Source: an uncultured Candidatus Saccharibacteria bacterium
Lineage (GTDB): Bacteria > Patescibacteriota > Saccharimonadia > Saccharimonadales > Saccharimonadaceae
Reading direction: 5' to 3'
NCBI GenBank assembly: GCA_946804195.1
Contig: CAMPEU010000026.1
Span: 1 to 59,545 of the forward strand
Length of the DNA: 59,545 nt
Shown here one piece after another: positions 43,186 to 52,224 of this stretch. The notes below the pieces were generated by a model. That model worked only from the letters and a program-made list of their open reading frames with translations. It had not been told where the DNA came from and did not search any database. The position numbers and the translations under genes are program-made. Numbering within the stretch: position 1 is the stretch's first letter; every line of letters starts with the position of its first letter.

Positions 43186-45000
43186 ATGTGCGGAATAGTT
43201 GGATATGTTGGTAACAGAAAAGCACAAGATGTGTTGTTGGAAGGCCTGCAACGCCTAGAATATCGAGGATACGACAGCGCTGGAATCGTGACCATGGGCG
43301 AGTCTGCGACGCTACTACGAGCAAATGGAAAAGTAGCAGAATTAGAAGCAGTTGTTGCGAAAAAAGCAACAGGAGACACTATTGGCATAGGACATACGCG
43401 CTGGGCAACTCATGGTGAACCTTCCGAGGTTAATGCGCACCCTCACCGCGCAGGCGATGTCTATTTGGTTCATAACGGTATTATTGAAAACTACAAAGAG
43501 TTAAAGATGCAGCTGAAAGATCACGAATTTGTTAGCAAGACCGATAGTGAGGTACTGGCTGCGTTGATAGATTCGCTGTACGACGACAGCACAACACTTG
43601 AATCGGCGGTTGGTCAGTCGTTAAAGCTTGTTGAAGGAACGTACGGAATTGCAGTCGTATCAATGCGCGAGCCGGGTACGGTTGTCGTTGCACGAAAAGG
43701 CAGTCCATTGATTATTGGCATCGGAGAAGGTGAAACAATTATTGCGAGTGATGCATCGGCCCTGGTTGGTCACACCGAAAAGGCGATTTATCTGAATGAT
43801 GGTGAGTTGGCAGTGTGTACTGCAGATAATGTCGATGTGAAGGACCATGCGTCAAAAAAATTGAGTCCAAAGGTTGAAAAAATAGAAGCTAATATGGCGG
43901 CTATTCAAAAGCAAGGTTACGATCACTTTTTGCTAAAAGAAATCATGGAGCAACCAACTAGCTTGCGACAAACACTTCGTGGACGTGTAATACCCGCAGA
44001 GAATCGAGCGCATTTGGGCGGTTTGAATATGTCCGATAAGGAATTAAAATCGATTGAACATGTTGTTATTGTTGGTTGCGGAACTGCCTCGTATGCGGGG
44101 ATGTTAGCTTCTTATTACATAGAGCAACTTGTTGATGGCTTGACTGTTCAGGTAGAGACCGCATCGGAATTTCGTTATCGCTCTTTTCACCTACCCCAAA
44201 ATACAGTTGCGTTAATTGTTAGCCAGTCGGGTGAGACAGCCGATACGTTAGCTTGTTTGCGCGAGATAAAAAGTCGTGGAATCAGGACACTGGGCGTGGT
44301 AAACGCTGTTGGGTCGACGATTGCACGCGAAGTAGATGGTGGCGTATATGTTCATGCTGGTCCCGAAATCTCTGTTGCCAGCACAAAGGCGTTTACGAGT
44401 CAGGTTGCAGCGATGGTGATATTTGGTATTCAGATGGCAAATGCAAAAAAGACCAACGACAAAGAGCTAGATAGCTATATAAATGAACTAGCGCAATTAC
44501 CTGATGAGATAGAGAAATCATTGCAGGAATTGAAGCCTGAAGTAGAAAAGATAGCAAAAAAATATGCACAATACGAACATGCGTTTTTCTTGGGCCGCGA
44601 TGTGTTGTATCCAACTGCGCTCGAAGGAGCATTAAAGCTAAAAGAAGTTAGCTATATTCATGCTGAAGGTCAGGCGGGGGGCGAGTTGAAACATGGATCC
44701 CTCGCACTCGTTGACGATCGGTTTTTTGAGGTAGTATTGCTACACGATACGTGGCTATTAGACAAAAGTCTCAGCAATCTCGCAGAAGTAAATGCGCGCG
44801 GTGGCCACGTGGTCGCAATTACAAATAGTGATCGTGACATCGATGCCGAGACGGTACTGCGGGTGTCGACAAAACTAAGGATCTTTACGCCGCTCATCTT
44901 TAACGTCGCTCAACAATTGCTGGCGTATTATGTTGCTGTCGCTCGCGGTACGGATGTAGACCAGCCCCGCAACCTGGCGAAAAGTGTCACTGTTGAATAG
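43186..45000 (+). CDS. glmS: Glutamine-fructose-6-phosphate aminotransferase (isomerizing)
   Basis: 604 residues, normal length. MCGIVGYVG gives the N-terminal catalytic Cys of the glutaminase domain; GHTRWATHGEPSEVNAHPH follows. Two SIS domains come next (VIVGCGTASYAGMLASYYIEQL, SQSGETADTL, EISVASTKAFTSQ), with a C-terminal DQPRNLAKSVTVE. It makes glucosamine-6-phosphate, the first step toward UDP-GlcNAc for peptidoglycan and glycans. Confidence 0.97.
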   Translation: MCGIVGYVGNRKAQDVLLEGLQRLEYRGYDSAGIVTMGESATLLRANGKVAELEAVVAKKATGDTIGIGHTRWATHGEPSEVNAHPHRAGDVYLVHNGIIENYKELKMQLKDHEFVSKTDSEVLAALIDSLYDDSTTLESAVGQSLKLVEGTYGIAVVSMREPGTVVVARKGSPLIIGIGEGETIIASDASALVGHTEKAIYLNDGELAVCTADNVDVKDHASKKLSPKVEKIEANMAAIQKQGYDHFLLKEIMEQPTSLRQTLRGRVIPAENRAHLGGLNMSDKELKSIEHVVIVGCGTASYAGMLASYYIEQLVDGLTVQVETASEFRYRSFHLPQNTVALIVSQSGETADTLACLREIKSRGIRTLGVVNAVGSTIAREVDGGVYVHAGPEISVASTKAFTSQVAAMVIFGIQMANAKKTNDKELDSYINELAQLPDEIEKSLQELKPEVEKIAKKYAQYEHAFFLGRDVLYPTALEGALKLKEVSYIHAEGQAGGELKHGSLALVDDRFFEVVLLHDTWLLDKSLSNLAEVNARGGHVVAITNSDRDIDAETVLRVSTKLRIFTPLIFNVAQQLLAYYVAVARGTDVDQPRNLAKSVTVE

Positions 45001-45044
45001 AGTTGCTTTTTTATCAAGTTTATGCTAATATTATATCTGTTAAC

Positions 45045-45050
45045 TAATAT
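45045..45050 (+). promoter_or_regulatory. -10 for leaderless unknown gene
   Basis: TAATAT ends 8 nt before the ATG at 45059; there is no Shine-Dalgarno sequence. Confidence 0.4.
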
Positions 45051-45058
45051 AGATAAAC

Positions 45059-46156
45059 ATGCACGATAAACAAAAAACATATTTAAACAAAACAACAAAA
45101 GCCGAAAGGTTTCAGATTGATATTGGCGAGCAAGATAAAATCGCAGATATCATTCGTGAAAAACACCCAAGTTGGCCAAAAATTGAACTCACCTTTTTCT
45201 TTAATATGCACGACACGATAGAAGATATGCGAGGCGTCGAACAGTTGATACGCGAGAACGATATTGTGCTGTACGAGGAATTCGGCAAGAATACGGCTCT
45301 GATAGATTTTTTTTCTAGTCTAAGCGATCAGCCAGATCGGGACGTAGAGGAGTATCTAGATATACCAAAATTTGGCACGAGGAATACGATATTTGAACCA
45401 ATTGTACGGTCCCTATATGGACAGAAAAAAGGTGTTGGTGTTATTGATATAGGCGAAAAGCCCGAAGAGAAAGAGTTAATAGGCGCTTTTGTAAAGCGTT
45501 CCAGAGATAGACAGCCCTCCGGCTTACCTCTTGATGAAGCTGTATCATTTTATAATGCAAAAGAGGCAGATCTGGCTCATCTTCAAAACCGACGCGAGGA
45601 TATGATTCCATTGAACCTTGAACCGGAATTAGAGAAGATCTTTAAAAATCACAAAGAAATACAAGATCAGGAAAAAGTAGATGTGCTACTAATCATGGGC
45701 TCGTACCACACGCGCTTACGACATGTGTTTGGTGAACATGGTATAGATACAGAGGGGCACTTTAGCGATGGAGATACTCATATCTATGGCTATGGTGATG
45801 AATTACTTCGAGCGCATGCATTTAATAAGGAGCCATCCGCTGATTTGCAGAAGCGTGCATATATAGAATCTTTGTTGATGTTGCCTTTAGCAATAGCTCT
45901 CCGACGCAGTAGCGTATCGAGTGATGAGCAAGTGATTTACTTGCGTAATGCAGTTTCAAAACTGAATAAAGAGGATATGGACACAATATACAAACTTTCC
46001 GAAAAAAACTGGTTGAGTCTCAATAAACTGGATGAAATCTTTGAACATAGAGGATTGGGCGGTTTGCCTAGGAGTGAAGCTGAAATCAAAACAAAAAACG
46101 ATACGACTTACAAGGTTGTCATGCGCCGAGTTGGTGACAAGGCAATCCGCACCTAG
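45059..46156 (+). CDS. Conserved-looking soluble protein of unknown function
   Basis: 365 residues, no signal peptide or membrane segment, charged and mostly helical in appearance. Two stretches, FFNMHDTIEDMRGVEQLIRENDIVLYEEFG and VDVLLIMGSYHTRLRHVFGEHG, faintly resemble the two halves of TraB/TIKI-type metal-dependent proteins, which use a Gly-His near the N-terminus, a glutamate after a strand, and a later G-x-x-H. The match is too weak to assign a function. The gene stands alone between glmS and a beta-rich surface protein. Confidence 0.6.
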   Translation: MHDKQKTYLNKTTKAERFQIDIGEQDKIADIIREKHPSWPKIELTFFFNMHDTIEDMRGVEQLIRENDIVLYEEFGKNTALIDFFSSLSDQPDRDVEEYLDIPKFGTRNTIFEPIVRSLYGQKKGVGVIDIGEKPEEKELIGAFVKRSRDRQPSGLPLDEAVSFYNAKEADLAHLQNRREDMIPLNLEPELEKIFKNHKEIQDQEKVDVLLIMGSYHTRLRHVFGEHGIDTEGHFSDGDTHIYGYGDELLRAHAFNKEPSADLQKRAYIESLLMLPLAIALRRSSVSSDEQVIYLRNAVSKLNKEDMDTIYKLSEKNWLSLNKLDEIFEHRGLGGLPRSEAEIKTKNDTTYKVVMRRVGDKAIRT

Positions 46157-46311
46157 GAGAAAAAGCACTACTCGCCACACTACGGATATTCCTATACATA
46201 AAGCGACGTACGCTAAATTTAAAGTAATGAGGGTCTTCTTAATAAGAAAGATTTGAAACATCTTGCCAATATGTTTTTTAAAGCTTATAGTTAAAAAAAG
46301 AATTATCACAC

Positions 46312-47979
46312 ATGGAAGAAAATCAAGATCAACCAAGCCGTAAAGGCGACGTAAATACCGGGGTCAAAGAACACGGCGTATCGCGGTGGTCTGCATTTTT
46401 GTTCGGTTCACGTAAGCGAAAATTTACAACTTCAGTTGTTCTCGTCGCTGTTATCGTGGCGGGAATTATTGCAATACCGCAGGCACGCTATGCAGCTTTT
46501 GGTTTATTTATTAAGAAAGATGTCAGTGTCGTAATTCAGGACACTGCAACTAAGAGCGTAGTTATTGACGCGGAAGTTACCATTGGTGATAAAACGGCTG
46601 TAACGAATGATGAGGGCAAGGCAATCATTCGCGAAGTACCCGTCGGTGACTATGTGATTATGATAAAAAAGCGCTATTACAGTGATGGTGAACAGAACTA
46701 CAACGTTCCAATTATCGGTGATACTAAAAAATTAGAAATATCTATGGATGCAACTGGCCGGCAAGTACCTATTTCGGTAACGGACAAAATAAGCCACGAC
46801 TTATTAGATAATGTAAAAATTACAATTGGAGACTCGTCTGCAGTTACCGACAAGGATGGATTGGCGACAGTGGTGTTGCCTACGGGTAAAAAGGAGCTAA
46901 CGGGCGACCTAGAGCTCGATGGTTATAACAAACTAGAAGTAAAAGTTGTTGTTACCGAAGAAAAAGACATTAATAAATTTTCAATTGTTCCTGTTGGACG
47001 AATTTATTACCTTAGTAAACTGACGGGCAAGATTAATGTGATGAGTGCAAATCTTGACGGCAGTGATTCAAAGATTATTGTCAAAGGAACCGGAAATGAA
47101 AGCGACAGAAAGACGGTATTATTGGCGTCCACGGACTGGAGATACTTGGCATTATCTGCGGATAGGGACCCTAAAATCAGCGGAGAACTATATATTATTG
47201 ACACAAAATCAGGCAAAATGAGCACTATGGACCAGGGCAACGCAGACTTTAGTCTCGTTGGCTGGTCGGGACATAAGTTCGTCTATGTAGTGGATCGGAA
47301 TGATGTTGATTACTATGAACCAAAACGCCAAGCATTAAAGAGTTATGATGCCGAAGTAGAAAAGATTGTCACATTAGATCAAACCCAGGCAGAGGGCAGC
47401 CTTTCAGACACCTATATATTTGGAGACGACGTTGCTTACGTACGGCAGCAAACCGATGGCAAGAATCAATTGGTCGTAACTGGTGTCGATAAATCTCAGG
47501 TAAAGATAATTAAAAGCTTTAATTCATGGGTGTCCGTAGAGCCCGATGGGCCATGTGAGTTATATATTCAGTCTTACGATGATAATACCGATTCGTATAA
47601 ATACTATAGATATATGTACGAGGACACCAAAGCCGAATTGATTGATGAGATTGATGATTTTGGTGGGAAATATTATCCAACATACTTAATATCACCCACT
47701 GGAAAGAATGTTCTTTGGCACGATCCTCGAGATGGAAAGAACGTGATCCTTATTGGTGATAACGAGGGTGAGAACGAAAAAACTATCGCTCGTCTTTCAG
47801 ACTATTCGACATATGGCTGGTATACGGATGATTACATACTTTTGACAAAAGATGGTAGTGAGCTATACATAGCACCATCAAATACACTCTTAAAGGACGT
47901 AGAGCCTCTAAAAATCACCAATTATCACAAACCGGCTATTACTTTCTCTGGCTATGGTTCGGGCTACGGCGGTCTTTAA
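46312..47979 (+). CDS. Membrane-anchored protein with PEGA/CnaB-like domains and a beta-propeller-like region
   Basis: 555 residues. One transmembrane segment (about 42-62), then two carboxypeptidase-regulatory/CnaB-like beta-sandwich repeats (about 72-145 and 150-225, each with a VT(I/N)DEGKA- or VTDKDGLA-type turn). A TolB/WD40-like region follows, with repeated RIYYLSKLTGKINVM and LYIIDTKSGKMS strands. The end GYGSGYGGL is Gly-rich. Likely a surface protein for adhesion or sensing; no enzyme motif is seen. Its stop shares TTAA (47976-47979) with the convergent glycosyltransferase. Confidence 0.65.
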   Translation: MEENQDQPSRKGDVNTGVKEHGVSRWSAFLFGSRKRKFTTSVVLVAVIVAGIIAIPQARYAAFGLFIKKDVSVVIQDTATKSVVIDAEVTIGDKTAVTNDEGKAIIREVPVGDYVIMIKKRYYSDGEQNYNVPIIGDTKKLEISMDATGRQVPISVTDKISHDLLDNVKITIGDSSAVTDKDGLATVVLPTGKKELTGDLELDGYNKLEVKVVVTEEKDINKFSIVPVGRIYYLSKLTGKINVMSANLDGSDSKIIVKGTGNESDRKTVLLASTDWRYLALSADRDPKISGELYIIDTKSGKMSTMDQGNADFSLVGWSGHKFVYVVDRNDVDYYEPKRQALKSYDAEVEKIVTLDQTQAEGSLSDTYIFGDDVAYVRQQTDGKNQLVVTGVDKSQVKIIKSFNSWVSVEPDGPCELYIQSYDDNTDSYKYYRYMYEDTKAELIDEIDDFGGKYYPTYLISPTGKNVLWHDPRDGKNVILIGDNEGENEKTIARLSDYSTYGWYTDDYILLTKDGSELYIAPSNTLLKDVEPLKITNYHKPAITFSGYGSGYGGL

Positions 47980-49097
47980 CTCTTGGTTGTTTGGTCGCTA
48001 ACAACTTTTCGGATTTTTGTGAGGAACAAGGATTTTTCGAAGCGTCTTGCTTTGCGATTGCATGTTGCGGGCAGGAATGTTGATGTGTCAGCCTGTTCGA
48101 TTGCATTTGCGACCGCTTGAACGGATTGTTCATGAAACAACACGCCACAATCACTGCTGACAATATCACGTGAACCACCGCGATCGAACGCTATGACGGG
48201 TGCACCGGCTGCTAGGGCTTCAATGGCGACGATACCAAAATCCTCTTCGCTGGGGAAAATAAAACCCTTTGCATTGTTGAGGGCTTCGGTAACTGCATCG
48301 TCAGATGCATTTCCGGTACGATCGTTATAAAATTCGACAGTTGGTCCGGCCGCATCAATCAAGTGCTGATGCTCGCTACCATTTCCATAAACCTGTAGAG
48401 GCATGCCTAGTTTGGTAGCCGCCTTCACCGCTAGGTCTATGCGTTTGTATGGAACTTGACGGCCTATTGTTACGTAGAAATCGCTTCGTTCGCGCGATGG
48501 TTCGAAACGGTTAGTATCAACTGGAGGGTGGATGACCGTGGATGGTTTGCCATAATATTTTTTGATACGTTTTTGTACTTCGGTGCTGTTTGCAATAAAT
48601 ACATCAACATTTTGTGCAGCCTTGTAGTCCGAGCGACGCAGAGATGGTACAAGAAGCGGAATTGCGAGCTTTATGAGCCAATTCAGCTTACCAAACCCTG
48701 GGTCGCGCTTGTATTCATCATAGTGTGACCAATAATAGCGGATAGGCGTGTGGCAATAACAAATGTGAATTTGGTCTGGACGCGTTTTGCGCACTTGTTT
48801 TGCCTCGGCGCTGGAACTGCTGATGATAATGTCATAATCTGACAAATCAAGTTTGCGGAAAGCTCGACCACGCATGTGTGGAAAGAATTTGTGCAGCTTG
48901 CGAAACGGTCCCGGTAGGTTTTGCAGGTACGTTGTGCGTATATCGAGATCGTTGAATAATGGAACGGCTTCCGGTGCGTATGTACTGGTATAAATTGGTG
49001 CATCGGGAAAGGCTTCATGGAGAGCTAGTACCACTCGTTCGGCACCGCCCATGGTTGTTAGCCAATCCGCAACAATCGCAATTTTCGGCACTGGCAT
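47976..49097 (-). CDS. GT4-family glycosyltransferase
   Basis: 373 residues. KIAIVADWLTTMGGAERVVLALHEAFPDAPIYTS is typical of the WbaZ/GT4 group often seen as mannosyl- or rhamnosyltransferases. ICYCHTPIRYYWSHYDEY is another hallmark of this subgroup. The donor site is GFIFPSEEDFGIVAIEALAAGAPVIAFDRGGSRDIV. It starts within the stop of the PNPT gene, so they are coupled and may act in sequence on the same lipid carrier. Confidence 0.9.
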   Translation of the reverse strand: MPVPKIAIVADWLTTMGGAERVVLALHEAFPDAPIYTSTYAPEAVPLFNDLDIRTTYLQNLPGPFRKLHKFFPHMRGRAFRKLDLSDYDIIISSSSAEAKQVRKTRPDQIHICYCHTPIRYYWSHYDEYKRDPGFGKLNWLIKLAIPLLVPSLRRSDYKAAQNVDVFIANSTEVQKRIKKYYGKPSTVIHPPVDTNRFEPSRERSDFYVTIGRQVPYKRIDLAVKAATKLGMPLQVYGNGSEHQHLIDAAGPTVEFYNDRTGNASDDAVTEALNNAKGFIFPSEEDFGIVAIEALAAGAPVIAFDRGGSRDIVSSDCGVLFHEQSVQAVANAIEQADTSTFLPATCNRKARRFEKSLFLTKIRKVVSDQTTKS

Positions 49098-50536
49098 TAT
49101 TTTGCCCCAGTCCGACGAAATACAACTGCGATTGTTTTGAACAGAATTTTGATGTCCAACCAGAATGACCAGTTGCGTGCATAAAATAACTCTAGTTCGA
49201 TGCGCTCATCGAATGATAAATTATTGCGACCACTGACCTGCCACAGTCCTGTAACACCTGATTTTACGCTATGGAGGAGTGCCGTTTTGATAGGCGAGAA
49301 CTTTGCCTCGGCAGGCATGATCGGGCGTGGTCCAACTAGGCTGAGGTCGCCACGAAGAACGCTAAAAATTTGCGGAAGTTCATCGAGCGACGTGTCACGG
49401 AGGAACTGACCAAACTTAGTAACGCGTGGGTCATGTTCGACTTTGTGATTTTTTTCGTATTCTAATGCCAGGTCTTCACGATTCATTTGACGAAACTCAT
49501 CAGCGGCGTTGAGGTGTGCATTTGGTCGATCGCGCATACTGCGAAATTTAGTAAGGCCGATCGGTTGGCTAAATCGACTGAGACGTTTATGTGTGTAAAA
49601 AATCGGTCCTGGGTTAAAGAGCTTTTGCAGGATAATAATAATCAAGAATACGGGCGATAATATAACCAATAGAATGAGCGCACTAATTCGATCAAAGACC
49701 CCTTTTGCGATTGCACCCCATCCGATTAAAGGTGTCTCACTCACTGTAATCATTGGATAGCCGAGGAACACGTCGACAGTGTTCTTGCCTGCATAAAACT
49801 CCGTTTCTCCGGGAATAAAACTGTAGTTAATGTGATTTGTTTGTGCAGCATTTAGAATGCGTTGATTACGTTCAGAACTATCGTACAGGTCGGTTTGAAT
49901 AATCGTGCTGATACGCATGTTTTTGATCTCTTTGAGCGCGGATTCAACAGTTGAATAATGATGAATACCCAAGCCCTCTGGCACGACTTTGGCCGGTCCT
50001 GCAACGGCGACAATTTGGTAGCCACTGTTACGTGTATCGGCGAGATTATAGGCTATATCATGTGTTGCATCACTATTTCCAATGACAAGCACCCGACGGA
50101 TGCCTCGTCCAAATCGAAAGAGTAAACTACGTATGAACCTTAGGAACTCGCGTTCAAAAAGTAATAGGAGGAATGATCCCAAAAAGGCGTATGCAACGAC
50201 AAGCCTGGCGGGAAAAATATGCTTTTCGGTGATGTATTCCCATCCAATAACGACGAGGATTCCTATAAATGCACCAAGTGCGATTTTACTCCACTCAACG
50301 AGGCGCCTGTTGTATGTATTTGAATTGTACAGGCCTAACGAGGCAAAGATCAGCACCCAAATTGGAACAATAAATAAGGACGCTTGAAGGTAATCGATTG
50401 CATAAACGTTTGCGACCAATGGACGATGATCAATTTGTACGCGGAGAATGTATGCCAGAGTAAAGGCAATTGTAAGTACAAATATATCAGCTAGGACGAG
50501 AATTAGGCTGTAGAGTTTTGTATTTTTTGTTGGCAT
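49097..50536 (-). CDS. Polyprenyl-phosphate sugar-1-phosphate transferase (WbaP/WcaJ type)
   Basis: 479 residues. Four or five N-terminal helices (to about 130), a Rossmann-like middle domain (RRVLVIGNSDATHDIAYNL) and the catalytic bacterial sugar transferase domain: a helix near 275-300, then FYTHKRLSRFSQPIGLTKFRSM, RDTSLDELPQIFSVLRGDLSLVGPRP and GVTGLWQVSGRNNLSFDERIELELFYA. It starts glycan assembly by placing a sugar phosphate on undecaprenyl phosphate. The ATG at 50548 lies inside the -10 hexamer, so the ATG at 50536 is used. Confidence 0.93.
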   Translation of the reverse strand: MPTKNTKLYSLILVLADIFVLTIAFTLAYILRVQIDHRPLVANVYAIDYLQASLFIVPIWVLIFASLGLYNSNTYNRRLVEWSKIALGAFIGILVVIGWEYITEKHIFPARLVVAYAFLGSFLLLLFEREFLRFIRSLLFRFGRGIRRVLVIGNSDATHDIAYNLADTRNSGYQIVAVAGPAKVVPEGLGIHHYSTVESALKEIKNMRISTIIQTDLYDSSERNQRILNAAQTNHINYSFIPGETEFYAGKNTVDVFLGYPMITVSETPLIGWGAIAKGVFDRISALILLVILSPVFLIIIILQKLFNPGPIFYTHKRLSRFSQPIGLTKFRSMRDRPNAHLNAADEFRQMNREDLALEYEKNHKVEHDPRVTKFGQFLRDTSLDELPQIFSVLRGDLSLVGPRPIMPAEAKFSPIKTALLHSVKSGVTGLWQVSGRNNLSFDERIELELFYARNWSFWLDIKILFKTIAVVFRRTGAK

Positions 50537-50546
50537 GTGTACGCTC

Positions 50547-50555
50547 ATTATAGCA
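50547..50555 (-). promoter_or_regulatory. Extended -10 of the PNPT operon
   Basis: TGCTATAAT on the minus strand (TATAAT at 50547-50552) ends 10 nt before the ATG at 50536. It lies back to back with the wzy-like promoter. Confidence 0.65.
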
Positions 50556-50575
50556 CCTTACTCTGTTAAATAGCG

Positions 50576-50581
50576 TATACT
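50576..50581 (+). promoter_or_regulatory. -10 for leaderless wzy-like gene
   Basis: TATACT ends 7 nt before the ATG at 50589. Confidence 0.55.
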
Positions 50582-50588
50582 AGGGCAT

Positions 50589-51890
50589 ATGAAGCTGAGT
50601 GTGGCAGAGCGTCTATTTGCGGGGGCATTATTGACTATTGCATTTGGAATTGTGGTGCATACGCCTTTGACGGTTTGGTTATCCACGATGCATCCAGATT
50701 TAGAGTTGGTCCTAAAATCTTGGAAAGAGCTAGTGATGGGCGTTGCGATGTTTTTATTTATTGCTATTGTGTGGCAAAGGAAGCTCTTTACCAAATTTTT
50801 TCACGATCGAATTGTTCAGATTTCCTTAGGGTATGCGGCCCTGCATATAATGATGATGGTCGCCTATCGTAATGATATCGAAGCGATGTCGGCTGGACTA
50901 TTGATTGATTTACGATATGTTTTGTACTTTGTGTTGGTCTATGGTGCGGCAAAATTATTGCCTAATTTCCGTACTATATTCTTGAAGCTAATTTTTGCAG
51001 GTGCGGCGGTGGTATTGGGCTTTGCATTATTGCAAATGTTTATTACTCCCCGTGATGTATTGTCATCGATCGGATACAGTACAAATACGATTGCGCCGTA
51101 TCTAACTGTCGATGATAACGAGGCATACGTCAGAATCAATAGTACACTGCGCGGACCTAATCCTCTTGGTGCATACGCGGTTATCGTATTCGCACTGACC
51201 ATGGCGGCTGCAATGAAGTTTGGGCGTAGGTTCAAGAATGACCAACATGTTGTCGCGGGAATCGCCGTTGCTGTGTCATTATTGATGCTCGGTGTTTCTT
51301 ATTCGAGGAGTGCATTGCTGGGTTTGATGCTGGCGGTTGGCATAATAATCATGATTCGCGCAAAGCCATCGATGCGTCGACGTCTAATACTTGTTCTAGG
51401 GGGCATCGTTGTTGGATTTGGAGCTATTTTATTGATGGCACGTGCTGATCCAACAATTTCACATATTGTGTGGCACGACGATCCGAGTGGTGTTTCAGAA
51501 ATTGATTCAAACGCGGGGCATGCCGAATCGTTGGTTGATGGTACGTGGCGTATGATTAGGCAACCGTTTGGTGGTGGTGTTGGTAGTACGGGTTCGGCAT
51601 CATTGCTTACTAATAAACCGCTGATTATTGAAAATCAATATTTGCACACAGCTCACGAGGTCGGATGGCTCGGGTTCGGGTTGTTTATATGGTTGTTTGT
51701 CGAGATTATGCGTAGATTGTGGCAAAGGCGTCGTGGTGCATTAAGCTTGGGTGTATTTGCCAGCGGATGTGCATTGGCGGTTGTTGGGCTGTTGCTCCCT
51801 GTGTGGGTTGATGATACCGTGAGTATAATATGGTGGGGCTTGGCGGGTCTCGCCGCGGGAGGGACATATCGTGCGCGACAGAACAACTAA
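50589..51890 (+). CDS. O-antigen ligase/polymerase-like membrane protein (Wzy/WaaL family)
   Basis: 433 residues with about 11 hydrophobic helices. The helix LLMLGVSYSRSALLGLMLAVGIIIMI carries the family Arg-Ser motif; a long outer loop (about 290-355) follows and ends in ENQYLHTAHEVGWLGFGLFIWLF, with the conserved His of WaaL-type ligases. It probably polymerises or ligates lipid-linked repeat units on the outer face. It is divergent from the PNPT gene and overlaps the LexA-like gene by 20 bp. Confidence 0.82.
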   Translation: MKLSVAERLFAGALLTIAFGIVVHTPLTVWLSTMHPDLELVLKSWKELVMGVAMFLFIAIVWQRKLFTKFFHDRIVQISLGYAALHIMMMVAYRNDIEAMSAGLLIDLRYVLYFVLVYGAAKLLPNFRTIFLKLIFAGAAVVLGFALLQMFITPRDVLSSIGYSTNTIAPYLTVDDNEAYVRINSTLRGPNPLGAYAVIVFALTMAAAMKFGRRFKNDQHVVAGIAVAVSLLMLGVSYSRSALLGLMLAVGIIIMIRAKPSMRRRLILVLGGIVVGFGAILLMARADPTISHIVWHDDPSGVSEIDSNAGHAESLVDGTWRMIRQPFGGGVGSTGSASLLTNKPLIIENQYLHTAHEVGWLGFGLFIWLFVEIMRRLWQRRRGALSLGVFASGCALAVVGLLLPVWVDDTVSIIWWGLAGLAAGGTYRARQNN

Positions 51891-52212
51891 AAAACAGCAA
51901 GAATTATTTCAGTTCATTAGTGATTTTTTGGGAGAGCATAACTATGCCCCTAGCTATCGCGAGATTATGCGGGCACTTGATTATAAATCGGTATCAACCG
52001 TAGCGGTTCATGTGGATGGATTGATTGCAAAAAATTACCTCAAAAAATCTGAGAAATCAGCCAGATCAATCCGAGTTGTAACAGTAGCAGGTTCAGTTGA
52101 TAATAACCACCTTGCGTGGCTAAGGACGGAAGTCACAAAACGTGAGGCTGATGGGTCGCAACAGTCAGAGATTGATACGCTCAAGAGCGCCATAGACATT
52201 CTAGAAAAATGA
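51871..52212 (+). CDS. LexA-like DNA-binding domain protein without protease domain
   Basis: 113 residues. The LexA-type winged helix is clear: TKKQQELFQFISDFLGEHNYAPSYREIMRALDYKSVSTVAVHVDGLIAKNYL, with the recognition helix near residues 35-50. The S24 self-cleavage domain is missing; a short helical tail (about 80-113) replaces it. Start is GTG, with GGGAGGG upstream, overlapping the wzy-like gene. It cannot be cleaved in the LexA manner, so it may be a constitutive or ligand-free regulator of surface or stress genes. Confidence 0.78.
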   Translation: MRDRTTKKQQELFQFISDFLGEHNYAPSYREIMRALDYKSVSTVAVHVDGLIAKNYLKKSEKSARSIRVVTVAGSVDNNHLAWLRTEVTKREADGSQQSEIDTLKSAIDILEK

Positions 52213-52218
52213 TATAAT
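52213..52218 (+). promoter_or_regulatory. Extended -10 for leaderless serine hydrolase gene
   Basis: TGATATAAT (52210-52218) ends 6 nt before the ATG at 52225, so the ATG would be the first transcribed codon. Confidence 0.7.
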
Positions 52219-52224
52219 AATATT

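Noticed and set aside
46157-46311. Small RNA or gene in the 155-nt gap before the PEGA/propeller gene
   Set aside because: No convincing hairpin, start site or conserved motif was visible.
50537-50548. Earlier ATG start for the PNPT gene
   Set aside because: It lies within the minus-strand TATAAT; the next ATG (50536) fits the promoter.
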